Made by a program: the position numbers and the translations under genes. A DNA stretch of 64,000 nt, taken from assembly GCA_943737045.1 (NCBI GenBank), contig CALSFV010000222.1:248001-312000 (forward strand), given 5' to 3'. The stretch's first letter is position 1, and each line of letters opens with the position of its first letter. This DNA comes from Parapristionchus giblindavisi (taxonomy: Eukaryota > Nematoda > Chromadorea > Rhabditida > Diplogasteridae). The notes beneath the pieces were generated by a model, which was given only the letters and a program-made list of their open reading frames with translations, was not told where the DNA came from and did not search any database. Of the stretch, positions 1-12,216 are shown piece by piece.

Positions 1-767
1 ATATAAACAGCTATTAGATGCAACTTAGAAGGACTTAAGCAATGTGTGTATAACCTCTGATAAGTTCTTATTTCGAAATGGGCCTTTTTTGTTGTCATCG
101 TAAATGCTAAAATGATGAGAATGATGACTCATACAACAAAAGTATGAAGAGTTATCGCCATTTTTTTCCATTGTTTGTGGCAGTTGTGCAAATCGTATAA
201 CGATGCTTTTAACTATAACTCGGGTTTGTCGTCCTCCCCACGCCTTCCCATGTTCAAGTATTATTATTATTATTGCACCTATCGATTCTGTATTTGCTGT
301 CGCACCTGTTTTGTTCGCATCTTTTTCTCTAAATCTCTCGAAATACACGCTCTCTAATTCTCTCTAACAAAAGTTGCGTCGAAAGTTGCGAAGAAAAGAT
401 GCGACTAAAGTTGCGAACTTTCTTGCGAGGTCGGTTAGAGCCGGCGAGAGAGTGTGCATTTGAAGAGGAGCAGAAAAAGTAAACGGAGCTTTACATAAAG
501 TTGCGACGAAACTTGAATTTACAAAAGTGATAGCGTGATGGTGAAATTGTTATTGCTCAACTCCTTATGAGTGTGTGTTCAATATGTTATGAATTTTTTA
601 AAGAAAACTCTTATTATTTATACAAAAACTGCAAAAGAAGTCGTGTGCGCACGAGGGAGGATTGCCAGAGCAGAGAGTATTAAATTGCCATATAATTTTT
701 TCTCATAAAATATACAAAAATACTTAAAGACTTATTCATTTGAAAATAATATAATTTGTATTTTTAG
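1..767. other. Left flank/intron with a GTTGCGAA-rich repeat
   Basis: No exon is convincingly visible before the splice acceptor at 766-767, so this is either the upstream intron of the coiled-coil gene or lies outside it. Bases about 290-620 carry a dispersed element with repeated GTTGCGAAC and GTTGCGTCG motifs. The same stretch, including the CTCAACTCCTTATGAGTG segment, occurs in reverse orientation at about 56830-57160. Bases 255-275 are a short ATT run. Confidence 0.5.
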
Positions 768-3700
768 GAAAAAGAAGACTCACTTGAAACGGAGCGATGT
801 AGAAACAGACTAGAAATGGACGAACTTCGTGCTAAACAGGAGGAACATGAAGTGCAAGTGAGAGAGGAACATGAAAAAAGAATACAAACGGTTAGTATTT
901 TTGCCTCTTTAATTATTATAGGCACACCCCAAATTATTTAACTGTCGTCTCTTGCCACGTTCTCTTCCAGAAAAGGAGGCAAGAGATCGTTACCAGAGCG
1001 TAAAGTTTGAAATTAGCTCGGTGTGCCCTTAAAGGCAGTTGGCATCCAAAAATTTCTGTTCGAAAAAGTTAAAATGGTTGATCTCATGTTGAAAAGCTAA
1101 AAAAACTGATCAGAAATATGTATTTAAAGTTTGAAACGGCGCTCTGGTAAGAAGTTGGATTACTGTAGCTTGCTCCACACCACGGGCGAGGTTTCCGAAC
1201 TACAGTATGCTAACTCCATCTAAATGCTCAAAAATGCCCATTATTGACCTTTATTCTCCATAATTCCCCACTGCGGATTGAATTATCATCAAAGCATTCA
1301 ATTTCAAGTCATCCCCAAAGAGTTGGTGTAGCAATTAGGATCCCGCTCTCTGGAGCAGACTATAGTTTTTTGACTTCGCCGTTCTTCTTACCAGAGAGAT
1401 TTTATGAAATAAGATTTATATATTTCGAAACAGAATTTCAAGCTCTTTTGTATGAGATCAACTTATTTTTCGTTTCCTGGTCCCTTTAAAGCAATACCCT
1501 AAGCTAATTTGAAACTCTCCGCTCTGGCCACACTCTCTCGCTTTCTTTGTCTACGAGAGAGTATTGCCAATGCGGAGAGTAAAAGCTTGGGGTGTACTCT
1601 TAACGCACCGCACAACTTATGTACATAATATTAACCGCCTTCATGCCATTACTTACCTTATGCCAAATTTATGTTGTTAAGGAAATTGCCCATCGAAACA
1701 AGATATTGGCCATACAAGATAACACGAGAGAGATGGAACACGCTCTGTATAACTTGATGTTGGAGCAGGCCAAGTGAGTCTTCTCTTCAGTGGCCGTATT
1801 TATGAACAACGGAAAACCGTTTTCCGGGAAAATGTGACGTCATTAGCGTTCAAAAAATCCTGCGCCTACGCTAATGACGTCACATTTCCCGGAAAACATT
1901 TTTCCGTTGTTCATGCATACGGCCACTGATTAAAATTCAAAGCGAGCGCAGATCATAGAAACTCTCTAAAATAACGTGCTCTGAATATATAGTATGACCA
2001 TCAAATAAAATGCAATACTGTGATAATCATGTCCCTTAAAGGTATACCCCAAGTTAATTTTGCTCTCCGCATTGGCAATACTCTCTCGTAGACAAATGAA
2101 GGGAGAGAGTGTGGCCAGAGCGGAGAGTTTCAAATTAGCTTGGGGAGTGACTTTAAGAATTTCCTGAAAATTTGCGCTTGTTAGATGAGAGGAGTGAGAG
2201 TAGATTAGATTAGATGCACATCATAGATACAGACAATAATAAATCCTACATCTGCAACATAATTAGACGTGCACCTGAAAATGATCCATCCAAGAAATAC
2301 TAAACAAATTTACATTCATGTATAATAATATTTTATTTATCTTTAACGATAAACAGAGAGGTAAAAGTGAAAATCAATAAATAAGGGAATGAGGCGACGT
2401 GAGGTCAAACACCGATTCAAGTGGGGATAGTCGATAAGGGTTGCATCAAACAGTACAATAGAAAGATTTTCCGGCTAGTGATATTGAGCGTATAAAAATC
2501 ACTTGTTTTATTTGTAGAAACGACTTTCTTGTTATTGCATGGTTCAGAAACTATGCCAATCTCTTTTATATATCACATAGTGCGTGGCGAAGGTCAGCCG
2601 GGTTAGAGAGAGGCAGCGGAGAGACAATCGAGAGGCGGGGCGAGATCCCCTTTGAGCGTAGCTTTTGAGCGACTTTCGTTCGTTAGCACCGTTTGTCATT
2701 TTCTTATGCAAGTACATTTTATACGCACAATAGTAACACATTCATCTTTGAGGTCTTCCAATGACAAGCACCAAGCCATGCTTATGGCTCACGTCCAGAG
2801 TTTGGCAATGCAATATCAAGCGTTGGGATCTATATCGACGATCATTCAATCCGATAAAGGTGCACACTTGCTTGTCATGTAATAATTAAATTAATAATAT
2901 TAATATATGTACAAGAATTAGTATGCATGCAATATAAATGTTAATTTTATTATTAATAAGTTAGTTAGATAGTAAGTTAATAAATAAAGTAATGTGCCTT
3001 ATGGTGTTTCGGCCGCTACATGAATGCGATCGCGTGTCAATTCTTTATCAAAGGGAGCGTTACCTCACTGCTCTCTCGTTGTTAGAGAACAGAGAAATAG
3101 TGTGCACAATGTAGAGACCATTGAGTGAGGTAACGCTCCCTTCAAGCTCATCGCTTGCAGTTACTATCTGCATGCTGCATGAAATTTTACCTCTATAAAG
3201 TATGAAAACGAATAAAATAATCTCTCTAGTAGGTTTGCATGTTGGAATTCTTGAGCATTCATGTTTCGAAATTTAAAAAAAAAGTTATATATGCAACAAA
3301 ATATAAGAAAATTAAAGCTGAATTATTCCAGAATCGTTTGCACTGGAACTGATTAAATCCAACATTAGATTGAAGAATAACGAAATTATAGATGCTTTCC
3401 AATCGATTACACAATCTGTAAGTATATAATAATATAATAATATTTATGCGTTTTACAAGAAAACACGGTACAGAAGAGATAAATAAATAAAATTAAATTA
3501 TATAGAATGATTGATGATGGACATATGACAAACATACATTTTCGGTGTCTTCACCGAATTATTTTTATATAGTGGGTCCATTTAGAAAAATCGTTATTTT
3601 TCGCTTAAATTGTAATCTTTTACATAAAAATGAGCGTTATGTAGTGGGCCGACCCTCAAAATTAGCCGAATATAGCGGGTCAATCCTCACACTGTGAGGG

Positions 3701-6700
3701 TATGAAAATGTATGATGACAAAACTATAATACGTGAAGGTTTGAAGAATTTCGCATTGCTTGACGCAGTTCGTAAGTTCCACGCATTGCGTTTCTGACAA
3801 ATAGGCTGACGATTTGCATAAAGGCAGTACCATTAATAATGAAAACTGGCTCTCGCTCTCCTTTTTTTCCCTCTTTGAAAACAATTCCATCGTACATGTA
3901 AAAATAGTTGTATCATGAACGGTGTGAATGGATCTGAACGGATCAGTTTTTCTTTCCCTCGAATCTACTGTATTGAAAGAAATCACGCCAAAATATTGCC
4001 ATTTAGCAAAAATCATTGCTTTACAAATGAATAAATTGTTCCGATTATACGCTGAATAAATGGGTCAATTTTGGTTCATTGGAGCAATTTATTCCTCGCG
4101 AAAATGATGATTTTTGTTACCTGGCAATATTCTGGCCTAATGAATTTCAATTTAGTAGATTCGATGAAAAGAAAAACAATGAAAAGAAAGAAAAATAATG
4201 AAAATGGCCGGCTCGCTCACAATCCCGTTTGATCGGCCTGATCCGTTCAGATCCATTCACACCGTTCATGATACAATTATATTTACATGTACGATATCTA
4301 ATTTATTATGTCGAATGCCTACGGTCTATTGACCGTATAAAATACACTTGTTTATTTGGTACGAGAGTAGCCAACCACTCCCACAAGCGACTTTCTTGTT
4401 TTGCATGGCTCAGAAACTATGCCGATCTCTTTTATATATAATATAGCGCGCGGCGAAGGTTAGCCGGGTTAAAGAGAGGCAGCGGAGAGACAATCGAGAG
4501 GCGGGGCGAGATGTAGAAGGCTACATCTCGATCGCCTCTCGATTATGACTTCCGTTCGTTAGCACCATTTGTCATCTTCTTATGCAAGTACATTTTATAC
4601 GCACAATATTATGTTTGCTAATTCACAACGTCTCATAGCAAAGGCTTGAGAAAGATATAGCGTCTTGCAATTGATGCACAGGGGTAGAAACATCACAGGA
4701 CTTATTTCCTGGACAGTCACAAAATAATTTTGCTCAAAACATATTTTTTCTTCAGTTCCAACGAGAATCGAGCCTGTCTTCTTTCGACACAACGCAGGCA
4801 TTTCGTTGAGAAACCGAAGAAAATACTGTTTAAGAGACCGGCTCGGTAAGACTCGAGCATTTTGACCCCCTGCCGGACATTCGCGAGGACTTTCGATCTG
4901 GCCCTCAATACTTTCATCATAGACACATACCGGGGGGAGACCGATGAAAGTTATAGTGAAAATGCCCTTAGGCTCAAACCCGGCTCACATATGTCGCATA
5001 AAATAAAAAATTGAAAAATTCATAACTTTTCAATCGTGATAGCTAGCAGCGTTATTTCTTTTTATTGGTGAATAACATGTCATGCGCCCTTATAAACACA
5101 GCTGAGCAGTAATTTCATATCGTTCTGGATATGTTTTTTCGTGTATGATTTTCCGATTTTTCCTCTTCCATCCTCGTTGAAGAGAGACGGCAAGCATTGA
5201 CATAGTACATATTGTAGCCCTGACACTTCTGTACATGATGGTCACATTCCCTTGGAAATCCAACTTTTCTGAAGCATCGAGAATTGCAACTGAATGTGAG
5301 ATATGTGTAATTTGCAAAAATCGAAAATTAAATTTCTTGTAAATCGCAAGAGTAGTAGGTAGCTTTATTATGCCTTTTTACTTGTAGTGATGCGCCTACA
5401 CAGAAAAAATATTCAAGTAGACTCAGACAAAATTTTTAAAAATTTTTAAAAATAATTATTTTATTTTTATTTTTTTCAACCCTGACATTGAGTCGACCGT
5501 CAAGGCAAGTTGATTCATAGGGCGGATGGTAGCTGATGCATGTCCGTTTGCGAAAACAACTGCCACGAAAAGAATCGTCGTTTCGCAAATCTAGAATTTA
5601 TTTTTTTAATTATCAAACTTGAATATTTACATGTTTCTTTCACATAAATCGGTTGGAAGGTGGCGTATGGCAACCAAAGCTGTACCATTGTTATCAGTAG
5701 GAGTGTACTGTACTGCACTACCGTAACCGTCAGGAATCACGAACTAACTTTTTTTCAGTCGACCCATGATTCACAACCATGACCCCGGGTTCATGGTTGA
5801 GAATAGCTGAGGTCGAAAAATTCATGATGATCCCAGACCAAATACTATTTGGCAATATATCAACAGTGAGCCAACTTCTAGTTTTCTGGATACCGTAACC
5901 CAAAATACAGTAATCTAGTTACCGTACCCTATAATAATGTGGTGAAATTCTCGGAAAATTCAAGTGCGTGCCTTACAATTACTGTAGTTTGGGTTACGGT
6001 ATCCAGAAAACTAGAAGTTGTCTCACTGTTGATATATTGCCAAATAGTATTTGGTCTGGGATCATCATGAATTTTTCGACCTCAGCTATTCTCAACCATG
6101 AACCCCGGGTCATGGTTGAGAATCATGGGTCGACTGAAAAAAAATCAGTTCGCGATTCCTGACGATTATGGTATTCAAGTACAGTTCACTCCCACTGATA
6201 ACAATGGTACAGCTTTGGTTGCCATACGCCACCTTCCAACCGATTTATGTGAAAGAAACATGTATTTTTTCAAGTTTGATAATTAAAAAAATAAATTCTA
6301 GATCTGCGAAACGACGATTCTTTTCGTGGCAGTTGTTTACGCAAACGGACATGCATCAGCTACCATCCGCCCTATGAATCAACTTGCCTTGACGGTCGAC
6401 TCAATGTCAGGGTTGAAAAAAATAAAAATAAAATAATTATTTTTAAAATTTTTAAAAAATGTAGTCTGAGTCTACTAGTATATTTTTTCTGTGTAGGCAC
6501 ATCACTACAAGTAAAATGACATAATAAAGCTACCTACTACTCTTGCGATTTACAAGAAATTTAATTTTCGATTTTTACAAATTACACATATCTCACATTC
6601 AGTTGCAATTCTCGATGCTTCAGAAAAGTTGGATTTCCAAGGGAATGTGACCATCATGTACAGAAGTGTCAGGGCTACAATATGTACTATGTCAATGCTT

Positions 6701-8111
6701 GCCGTCTCTCTTCAACGAGGATGGAAGAGGAAAAATCGGAAAATCATACACGAAAAAACATATCCAGAACGACATGATATTACTGCTCAACTGTGTTTGT
6801 AAGAGTGCATGACATGTTATTCACCAATAAAAAGAAATAAAAGTCCTAGCTATCGCGATTGAAAAGTTATGAATTTTTCAATTTTTTATTTTATGCGACA
6901 TATGTGAGCCGGGTTTGAGCCTAAGGGCATTTTCACTATAACTTTCATCGGTCTCCCCCCGGTATGTGTCTATGATGAAAGTATTGAGGGCCAGATCGAA
7001 AGTCCTCGCGAATGTCCGGACCATGCTCGAGTCTTACCGAGCCGGTCTCTTAAAGGGAGCGTTACCTCACTCAATGGTCTCTTCATTGCGCACTCTATTT
7101 TTCTGTTCTCTAACAACGAGAGAGCATTGCGCGTTGAAGAGAGTGAGGTTACGCTCCCTTTAACTAATCTTCAGGTGAAATGCAGTGATCTTTCCGACCG
7201 ACTCATGGAATTGAAGAAACTTTGTACGTCATTGCTCAATCACTGTGGCAAGAGCCAGGCAATCGATTACGAGAAGCGATCGGCCATTCAGGTATCGATA
7301 TATAATAGGAAACATTATAATTTTTTTTCACTCTGCACCCTAACCACCTTATAGAATTCGATAATTGCGGTTAGTAAATGCTCATCTACCGCATGCGAAG
7401 AAATATTTTATCTACGAGCATCCATGGTATTTTATCTATTTTGTTCTATTTATTGTTCCCTAGAGAAGCTTTAAACGAACGTTGAATGAAGTTTAATTCT
7501 CTTAACGGAATGCCGATGATAAGTGGAACCCTTTAAAGGCACACCCCGAGATATTGATCGTCTAAAAATCACTTGTTTTATTTGTAGACGAGACTATTTC
7601 TTTTTTTGAATGGTTCAGAAACTATTCCGATCTCTTTTTTATATCAAATAGCGCCCGGCGAAGGTCAGCCGGGTTAGGTGAGAGGCAGCGGAGAGACAAT
7701 CGAGAGTTGGACGATGTCTATCCTTTGAGCGGCTCCCGTTCTTTAAAGCCCGTTTGTCATTTTCTTATGCAAGTACATTTTATACGCACAATAATTTGAA
7801 ACTCTCCGCTCTTGTAATAATATCTCGCTGTCTTTGCCTACGCGTGTTTCCAGCGCCGAGAGTTTCAAATTAGCGCGGTGTGCCTGTAAAGATTGCCTAA
7901 TTGAACACTTTTTTTTCAGACGGAACGACTTGAAGAGATGGTGTTCTCTGATCTTAACAAGTTTTGCGAATCTCTTGTCAGCCTCGAACACGCAATTGAT
8001 GGTACTGCCGACATCAGTCTGTGCTCAGCAACTGAAAAGATCCGGCAAGACATATCCTCGATTCTCGATATTGACTCAAGGGCATTTAATCAGTTGACAA
8101 TCACGAATTAG
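768..8111 (+). CDS. Coiled-coil protein, 3' six exons (5' end outside window)
   Basis: Not recognised as a named family. Exons: 768-890, 1682-1773, 2753-2859, 3332-3417, 7175-7291, 7920-8111, with TAG at 8109-8111. All junctions are GT-AG and the phases agree across the chain, giving 238 residues. The first visible exon is highly charged (EKEDSLETERCRNRLEMDEL, then Glu/Lys/Arg rich), typical of a long helix or coiled coil. Later exons are also helical without a signal peptide or membrane segment, and the chain ends FNQLTITN. A cytoplasmic or cytoskeletal structural role is a guess only. Exon 1 starts at an acceptor, so the N-terminus is missing. Introns are inflated by transposons, above all the 3.8 kb intron 3418-7174. 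A polyadenylation-type AATAAA follows at 8190-8195. Confidence 0.75.
921..1032. mobile_element. TTAA MITE, family B (GGCACACCCC...)
   Basis: Imperfect inverted-repeat element beginning GGCACACCCCAA and ending GGTGTGCCCTTAA, with the internal Ser/Arg-like hairpin motif CTCTGG/CCAGAG seen in all family B copies. Its right TTAA (1029-1032) is also the left TTAA of the next element. It lies in intron 1 of the coiled-coil gene. Confidence 0.75.
1029..1489. mobile_element. TTAA element, family D (about 460 bp)
   Basis: Bounded by TTAA at both ends (1029-1032 and 1486-1489), beginning TTAAAGGCAGTTGGCATCC. A second, well-matching copy of the same length lies at 17616-18076, also TTAA-bounded. It contains a CTCCACACCACGGGCGAGG block and no convincing coding sequence. 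It is a non-autonomous element of unknown parent, probably piggyBac-like on the basis of the target. Confidence 0.7.
1486..1603. mobile_element. TTAA MITE, family B
   Basis: About 118 bp with imperfect terminal inverted repeats (TTAAAGCAATACCC / GGGTGTACTCTTAA) and the internal ACTCTCTCG ... CGAGAGAGT hairpin. It shares its left TTAA with the family D element. Confidence 0.8.
1787..1928. mobile_element. Palindromic MITE, family C (CAGTGGCCGTAT)
   Basis: Near-perfect palindrome with ends CAGTGGCCGTAT/ATACGGCCACTG and long arms around AAATGTGACGTCATTAGCG. Related copies are at 43130-43279, 63331-63481 and, degraded, about 19740-19865. Confidence 0.8.
2037..2155. mobile_element. TTAA MITE, family B
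   Basis: Inverted-repeat element CTTAAAGGTATACCCC ... GGGGAGTGACTTTAAG with the internal CTCTCTCG/CGAGAGAG hairpin. It lies within an intron of the coiled-coil gene. Confidence 0.75.
2482..2732. mobile_element. MITE family E, TATTG..CGTATAAAA ends
   Basis: Terminal inverted repeats of about 24 bp (TATTGAGCGTATAAAA / TTTTATACGCACAATA), internal GTCAGCCGGGTTAGAGAGAG and a GACAATCGAGAGGCGG block that in other copies forms one side of a hairpin. Other copies: 4327-4607, 7552-7793, 12217-12495, 49610-49871, 60607-60826, and a short one at 41190-41276. This copy ends 20 bp before the splice acceptor of the third exon. Confidence 0.8.
3048..3145. mobile_element. TTAA-type MITE, family A (AGGGAGCGTTACC)
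   Basis: Inverted-repeat element with ends AAAGGGAGCGTTACCTCACT and AGTGAGGTAACGCTCCCTT. The flanking target copies have decayed (ATCAA/TTCAA instead of TTAA). Confidence 0.75.
3880..4310. repeat. Palindromic repeat, GTACATGTA ends
   Basis: The arms are reverse complements: GAACGGTGTGAATGGATCTG near 3920 pairs with CAGATCCATTCACACCGTTC near 4250, and the terminal ACATGTAAA motif is on both sides. A related copy lies at about 52870-53215. Confidence 0.65.
4327..4607. mobile_element. MITE family E copy
   Basis: Ends TATTGACCGTATAAAATACA and TTTTATACGCACAATA. The centre is a hairpin in which GGCGAGATGTAG pairs with CTACATCTCG. Confidence 0.8.
4830..7053. mobile_element. 2.2 kb TTAA-bounded foldback element
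   Basis: Two arms of about 1.05-1.1 kb are near-perfect reverse complements around a spacer of about 100 bp near 5905-5990. The ends are TTAAGAGACCGGCTCGG and CCGAGCCGGTCTCTTAA, so TTAA lies at both borders. Open frames in the arms mirror each other between arms, with no start/stop conservation or codon signature, and were not taken as genes. It lies in one intron of the coiled-coil gene. The right TTAA is shared with a family A MITE. Confidence 0.8.
7050..7163. mobile_element. TTAA MITE, family A
   Basis: Perfect TTAA at both ends, terminal repeats AAGGGAGCGTTACCTCACTC / GAGTGAGGTTACGCTCCCTT, and an internal CAACGAGAGAGC hairpin. It ends 11 bp before the acceptor of the fifth visible exon, so the splice signal survived the insertion. 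Confidence 0.85.
7532..7890. mobile_element. Family B MITE split by a nested family E MITE
   Basis: The outer family B ends (TTTAAAGGCACACCCCGA / GCGCGGTGTGCCTGTAAAG) are separated by a complete family E element at 7552-7793, whose TATTG/CAATA ends are intact. Family B was therefore present first. Confidence 0.8.
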
Positions 8112-8296
8112 ATATTTTCTATAGTACATAGATAATATGTATATATAATTCATTTCTCTCCTGATTCTCGTGATTCGTTCAATTGAGTAAATAAAATATT
8201 TGCATTACACGCTCATCTGCATAACATATATTTTCAAACAAAGTTATGATCTTTCTTACGTTATAAAGTTAATCTTTATATCTGCAGTCGAGTTTA

Positions 8297-8416
8297 AAGC
8301 AACGCCCCAAGCTTATTTGAAACTCTCCGCTCTGGTCACTGTCTCTCGTTTTATCTGTCAACGAGAGAGTATTTCCAATGCGGGGAGTAAACTTAGCTTG
8401 AGGTGTACCTTTAAAA
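8297..8416. mobile_element. TTAA MITE, family B
   Basis: Located between the coiled-coil gene and receptor gene F. Ends TTTAAAGCAACGCCCC and GAGGTGTACCTTTAAA with the usual internal CTCTCTCG hairpin. Confidence 0.75.
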
Positions 8417-8589
8417 ATTTACAATAATAAATCCAGTTGATTCTCTTGGAATTAATTTAATGTGATAATATGTTGTTAATCTTTTAACTAGACCGTTATT
8501 ATTATGTTATTTCACTTGTGAGCCGCGATTAACAGAGCGAAAATAATTCATGAAAATGAATCTTTATCACAGTACATACTTAGAAACTG

Positions 8590-11500
8590 TCAAACAGTGG
8601 TGCTTGTAACATATGTTGAGGTTAGCGTGCTGCGCGCCTTGAACTTATTCAAAGGTCCGAAGAACAACTTCCATCTCGCATGGAACAGATCGATTATCAA
8701 TCTAAAATAGAAAATTTTATATCACACTATAAAAAAGGAGTATATGTGTATTTCATAGATTTATGCCACCTACCACTACCTATTGGTTAAATATTTATTC
8801 GATTGTCGTTTCAAATGTTGGAAAATTTAATTTACTTAAAGATGGAGGCCTGTGATTGCGCACAACATCTTACGTAAAAGTATAAATAATGAGCAAGAAG
8901 TTTCAGTTCCCTTCCAACGCTCCCTTGGTGACAACACTGCGTGCCAGTAATATCTCACAGACCTTTCTCGTATGTACGTACATTCTCTTACGAGATGTTT
9001 CGTTCTAAGAAATTGACTGCTTATGTTAGAATAGAATATTAGGAAATCGTTTTTCTCACTTTCAAGAGGATGTTTCGCTGACATTTCTCATAATTTGCAA
9101 AATAAAAAGAAAGAATATACAAATTAAAATAAATTTCAGTGTGAGAATACGCGCGTGGTCGCGGGTTGGAATATTGTATAAATATATAAAAATATAACTT
9201 TTTTTCCAATTTTCAAAAGAACGTCATAACCCAACTGCCTAAAAAAGCCACGATTTTAGCTATCAATAAGAGGAATTATAATAAAAAAATATAAACGGTA
9301 TCCACAATATCTTTTCATATTTACGGGACTCTACCTTTAAACCTCTGACTCACTGTTCTATAAAAATTATTGCATTATTGGTTACTTATGTATATCGTAT
9401 TGTATTATTCGTTAATTAACCATAATATTAGTGGAAATTAAGTTGTTCTTACCCATCAAGTAAGTGAACTACGTGCCAGTTCACGGTGGTGATCAGAAAT
9501 CGTCCCAAATCTGTGGTAATCACATCTACTTGAATAAATAGTACTTCCAAGATCATCATCGGAACGCTTTGGCTGAAACTCTGAAAGAAATAAAATGTGA
9601 AAATCGTTTCAAAATGCAAATTTAAAAAAAAATAAATAAATATAATTTTTAAGAAAAAACCTGAACGAAGAGAAACACTTCCATTTTCCGCTGATCCATA
9701 TTATTCCGGTAACTCAGAGTGTGCGACAGCTATAAAACAGTTTTTCAACATAAACAACAGAACATTACAATTTATGCCTCGCATATAATTATAGATTTCT
9801 TAAGTACAAATCATGTCCTTCTATATATTATATATAATTTTGAATCGTTCTTTCGGCTTACTTAAATGGTACCGAGAGTCATTTCCTTCAAAAAAAGTAA
9901 ATCTATTCTTATGTAATCTAATCTAAGTACGCTTATGTAATCTAATCTAAAACGATCTCTATCAGACTTGACGTTAGTATCATTATGACGTTGGTATCGT
10001 CCGGCCATAGAACAAGAACAGAACTGAAGGTCACCTACTTGTTTATGGGTTTTGCGCAGATGCCGCACCGCAGACAAATCCATGATTACCACCCACACGA
10101 ATTCGAACGAGCATAAATACATATTGACGTACCTTAAAATGTACTGTTAGAAGTGCTATTATTTTTTGGAAAATGTTGTTTAAATGATCGAAAAAATAAT
10201 GCGCAACATACTCTCGATAGAATCTTCCAACGGTCGTTTCAGTGAAGATCCACATCATGTGCGCTTTGTCAAAGCATAGACACGAACGATTATCTGCAAG
10301 ATCAATAGGGCTATTATAGAACTACAAAAGTTTTTCATACACCAAGCAAATCTCCACAAAAAATCACTACTCAAAACGTAGACAAAAATTTTCGGGAGGT
10401 TTTTCCGAACGTTCCGAACTCTCAACTATGGTCACGGCAGTGGGTCGATCGTTTAAAGAAGGGGATCCACAAGTTTTTTTTCATGACTAAACTGACCAGG
10501 CAGAACTATAGATCACATCTCCCTGTATCCAAAAAAACAATTGGATCATAATAAGCATTCAAATCTACTAATATAATTGGGTATTGTTAAATCATAAGCA
10601 ATACTAATTTCATGATTCATTGTTTCGGCCACTACGTCTTTATACTTCTGTCACTTTCTGTTAGATGTACCATATTTTTGCACTGTAATAGTTCTTTGTG
10701 CAAGCCACCTGATGCCTTGACCATCGCTCAACAAATAAAAAAAGGACTTTCATAAATCACAAAGATGAATAATCAGGGTAAACAATAGCATTTACTATTA
10801 ACGTTGAGACTTATCATTCAAACATCGGAAAGACAGTAGAGTTCTCAGTATTCCGCACAGTCTAGACGGAAAGAAAATATAACTCGTTGACATTTGTGAG
10901 GATAATATTATGACACAAGTGTGACCTTGGTGCGTTGTCAGTCAAATGAGGTGGCCCTTTAAAAGCGCTCCCCGACTAAACTACAATAATCGGTCTAATA
11001 ATAAGGACTAAACTAAGCTAAAGGGTCTAATGACTAAAGGACTAGACTAAAGGATTAAATTTAGATAGTCTCCGCTCTGTCCACACTTAATCGTAAAGCG
11101 AGAGGCCATGAGCCATGACCAGAGCGGAGAATTTTAGATATATTTCGGGTGAGCTTTTAATGAGACCTTCTTGTTCAAAGTTCTCATGCAATCTTTGCAG
11201 GTGACAGGGATGAATGTAAACGTTGACCAACTTAGTTTTCAACATTTCTCACCGGTTGCAATCAACGGAAGAGTTTGTAAGAAACATATCAATAAGATCA
11301 CTGCTACCAAGACTTTGGTTCGATCCAGCGTGAACAGATTCCAGAACGGGAAGACAAGCTTTATGAATCGATTCAATGATAACATTAAGTGAATGTCGAC
11401 ATTAAAATACCATAACGAGAGACCTATCTGAAATGCAATGTTGGAGTGTTGTTGTTTTTAATCCTTTCGGATTGCAAAAACTGTTTGCTGAAATGTCGCT

Positions 11501-12171
11501 TCGTTAGAATTAAAACTTCATTAACATGTTGAAACATCTTTATGATGTATGATAAATAAATAAATAAACTGTTTCGCTTATATGCCTTACATATCCGATG
11601 ATTCGACTGGTCGGTGATCCATATTGGAAAGACTCAGTATCCGGCATCATGTACCAACTGGACATCATTGTTAGCATAACCATATTATTCACTGATAGGG
11701 CGCCGCACATCACTCCAAACCTGGATTTTTGTTTTATTTATTTTATGTTCGACTAGATAGTATTGATCGTTTCATCTATCGATTTTTGGCTGGAATATAA
11801 CAACGATTAACAATACCCTACCGGGAATTTCTCCAACTTCATGGTTGGGAAGCGATTTTTGTCGTTGTTCTTACACATTCAAAGCAGAGAAAAGTTTTAA
11901 AAATGTTGTACAATATTTTCTAAAATAGTAACGGATACACTAACGGATTCCTTAGATTTCTTGATTTTGAAATCGTGAATATCGCGAGCAAGTTGGTCAA
12001 AAGCCCCGTCACCGATATCTGAAACTTACGGTTTATGCAACAGAAAATCTCGAAGTATCACATACGCTCTATCCTTGGATATGGTATTCCTATACATAAA
12101 TCAGCTGTACAACTTACTACGTGTATCAAGGCATGTCCTTTCGAAAGAGATAGCGTTGAGTCGACTGTCAT
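8590..12171 (-). CDS. Srx-like seven-transmembrane chemoreceptor, gene F
   Basis: Complete, nine exons on the minus strand: 12118-12171, 11945-12018, 11591-11720, 11253-11427, 10212-10293, 10039-10132, 9661-9729, 9453-9580, 8590-8701. All phases close and no stop intervenes, giving 305 residues. Segments seen: TM1 GLLTNLLAIFTI; TM2 with NNMVMLTMMSSWYMMPDT; exon 4 with HLMLSLNRFIKLVFP, the NRF...P element at the end of TM3; extracellular loop 2 with paired cysteines SCLCFD; TM5 CSFEFVWVVIMD; third inner loop LSHTLSYRNNMDQRK; TM6; and TTVNWHVVHLLDG before TM7. NRF...FP and W-H...DG resemble nematode Srx/Srt receptors, which act in sensory neuron membranes; the exact class is inferred. The start ATG at 12171 is supported by the same first-exon plan in gene G. 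A family E MITE lies just upstream. Confidence 0.88.
10957..11161. mobile_element. TTAA MITE, diverged family B
   Basis: Ends CCTTTAAAAGCGCTCCCC and GGGTGAGCTTTTAATG with an internal TCTCCGCTCTGTCC hairpin. An ACTAAA-rich insertion (about 10975-11055) lengthens it. It lies in intron 4 of gene F. Confidence 0.6.
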
Positions 12172-12216
12172 TTGAAATCAAAAACAACTGGCTCTTCTCT
12201 GTGCTGAAATAATTAT

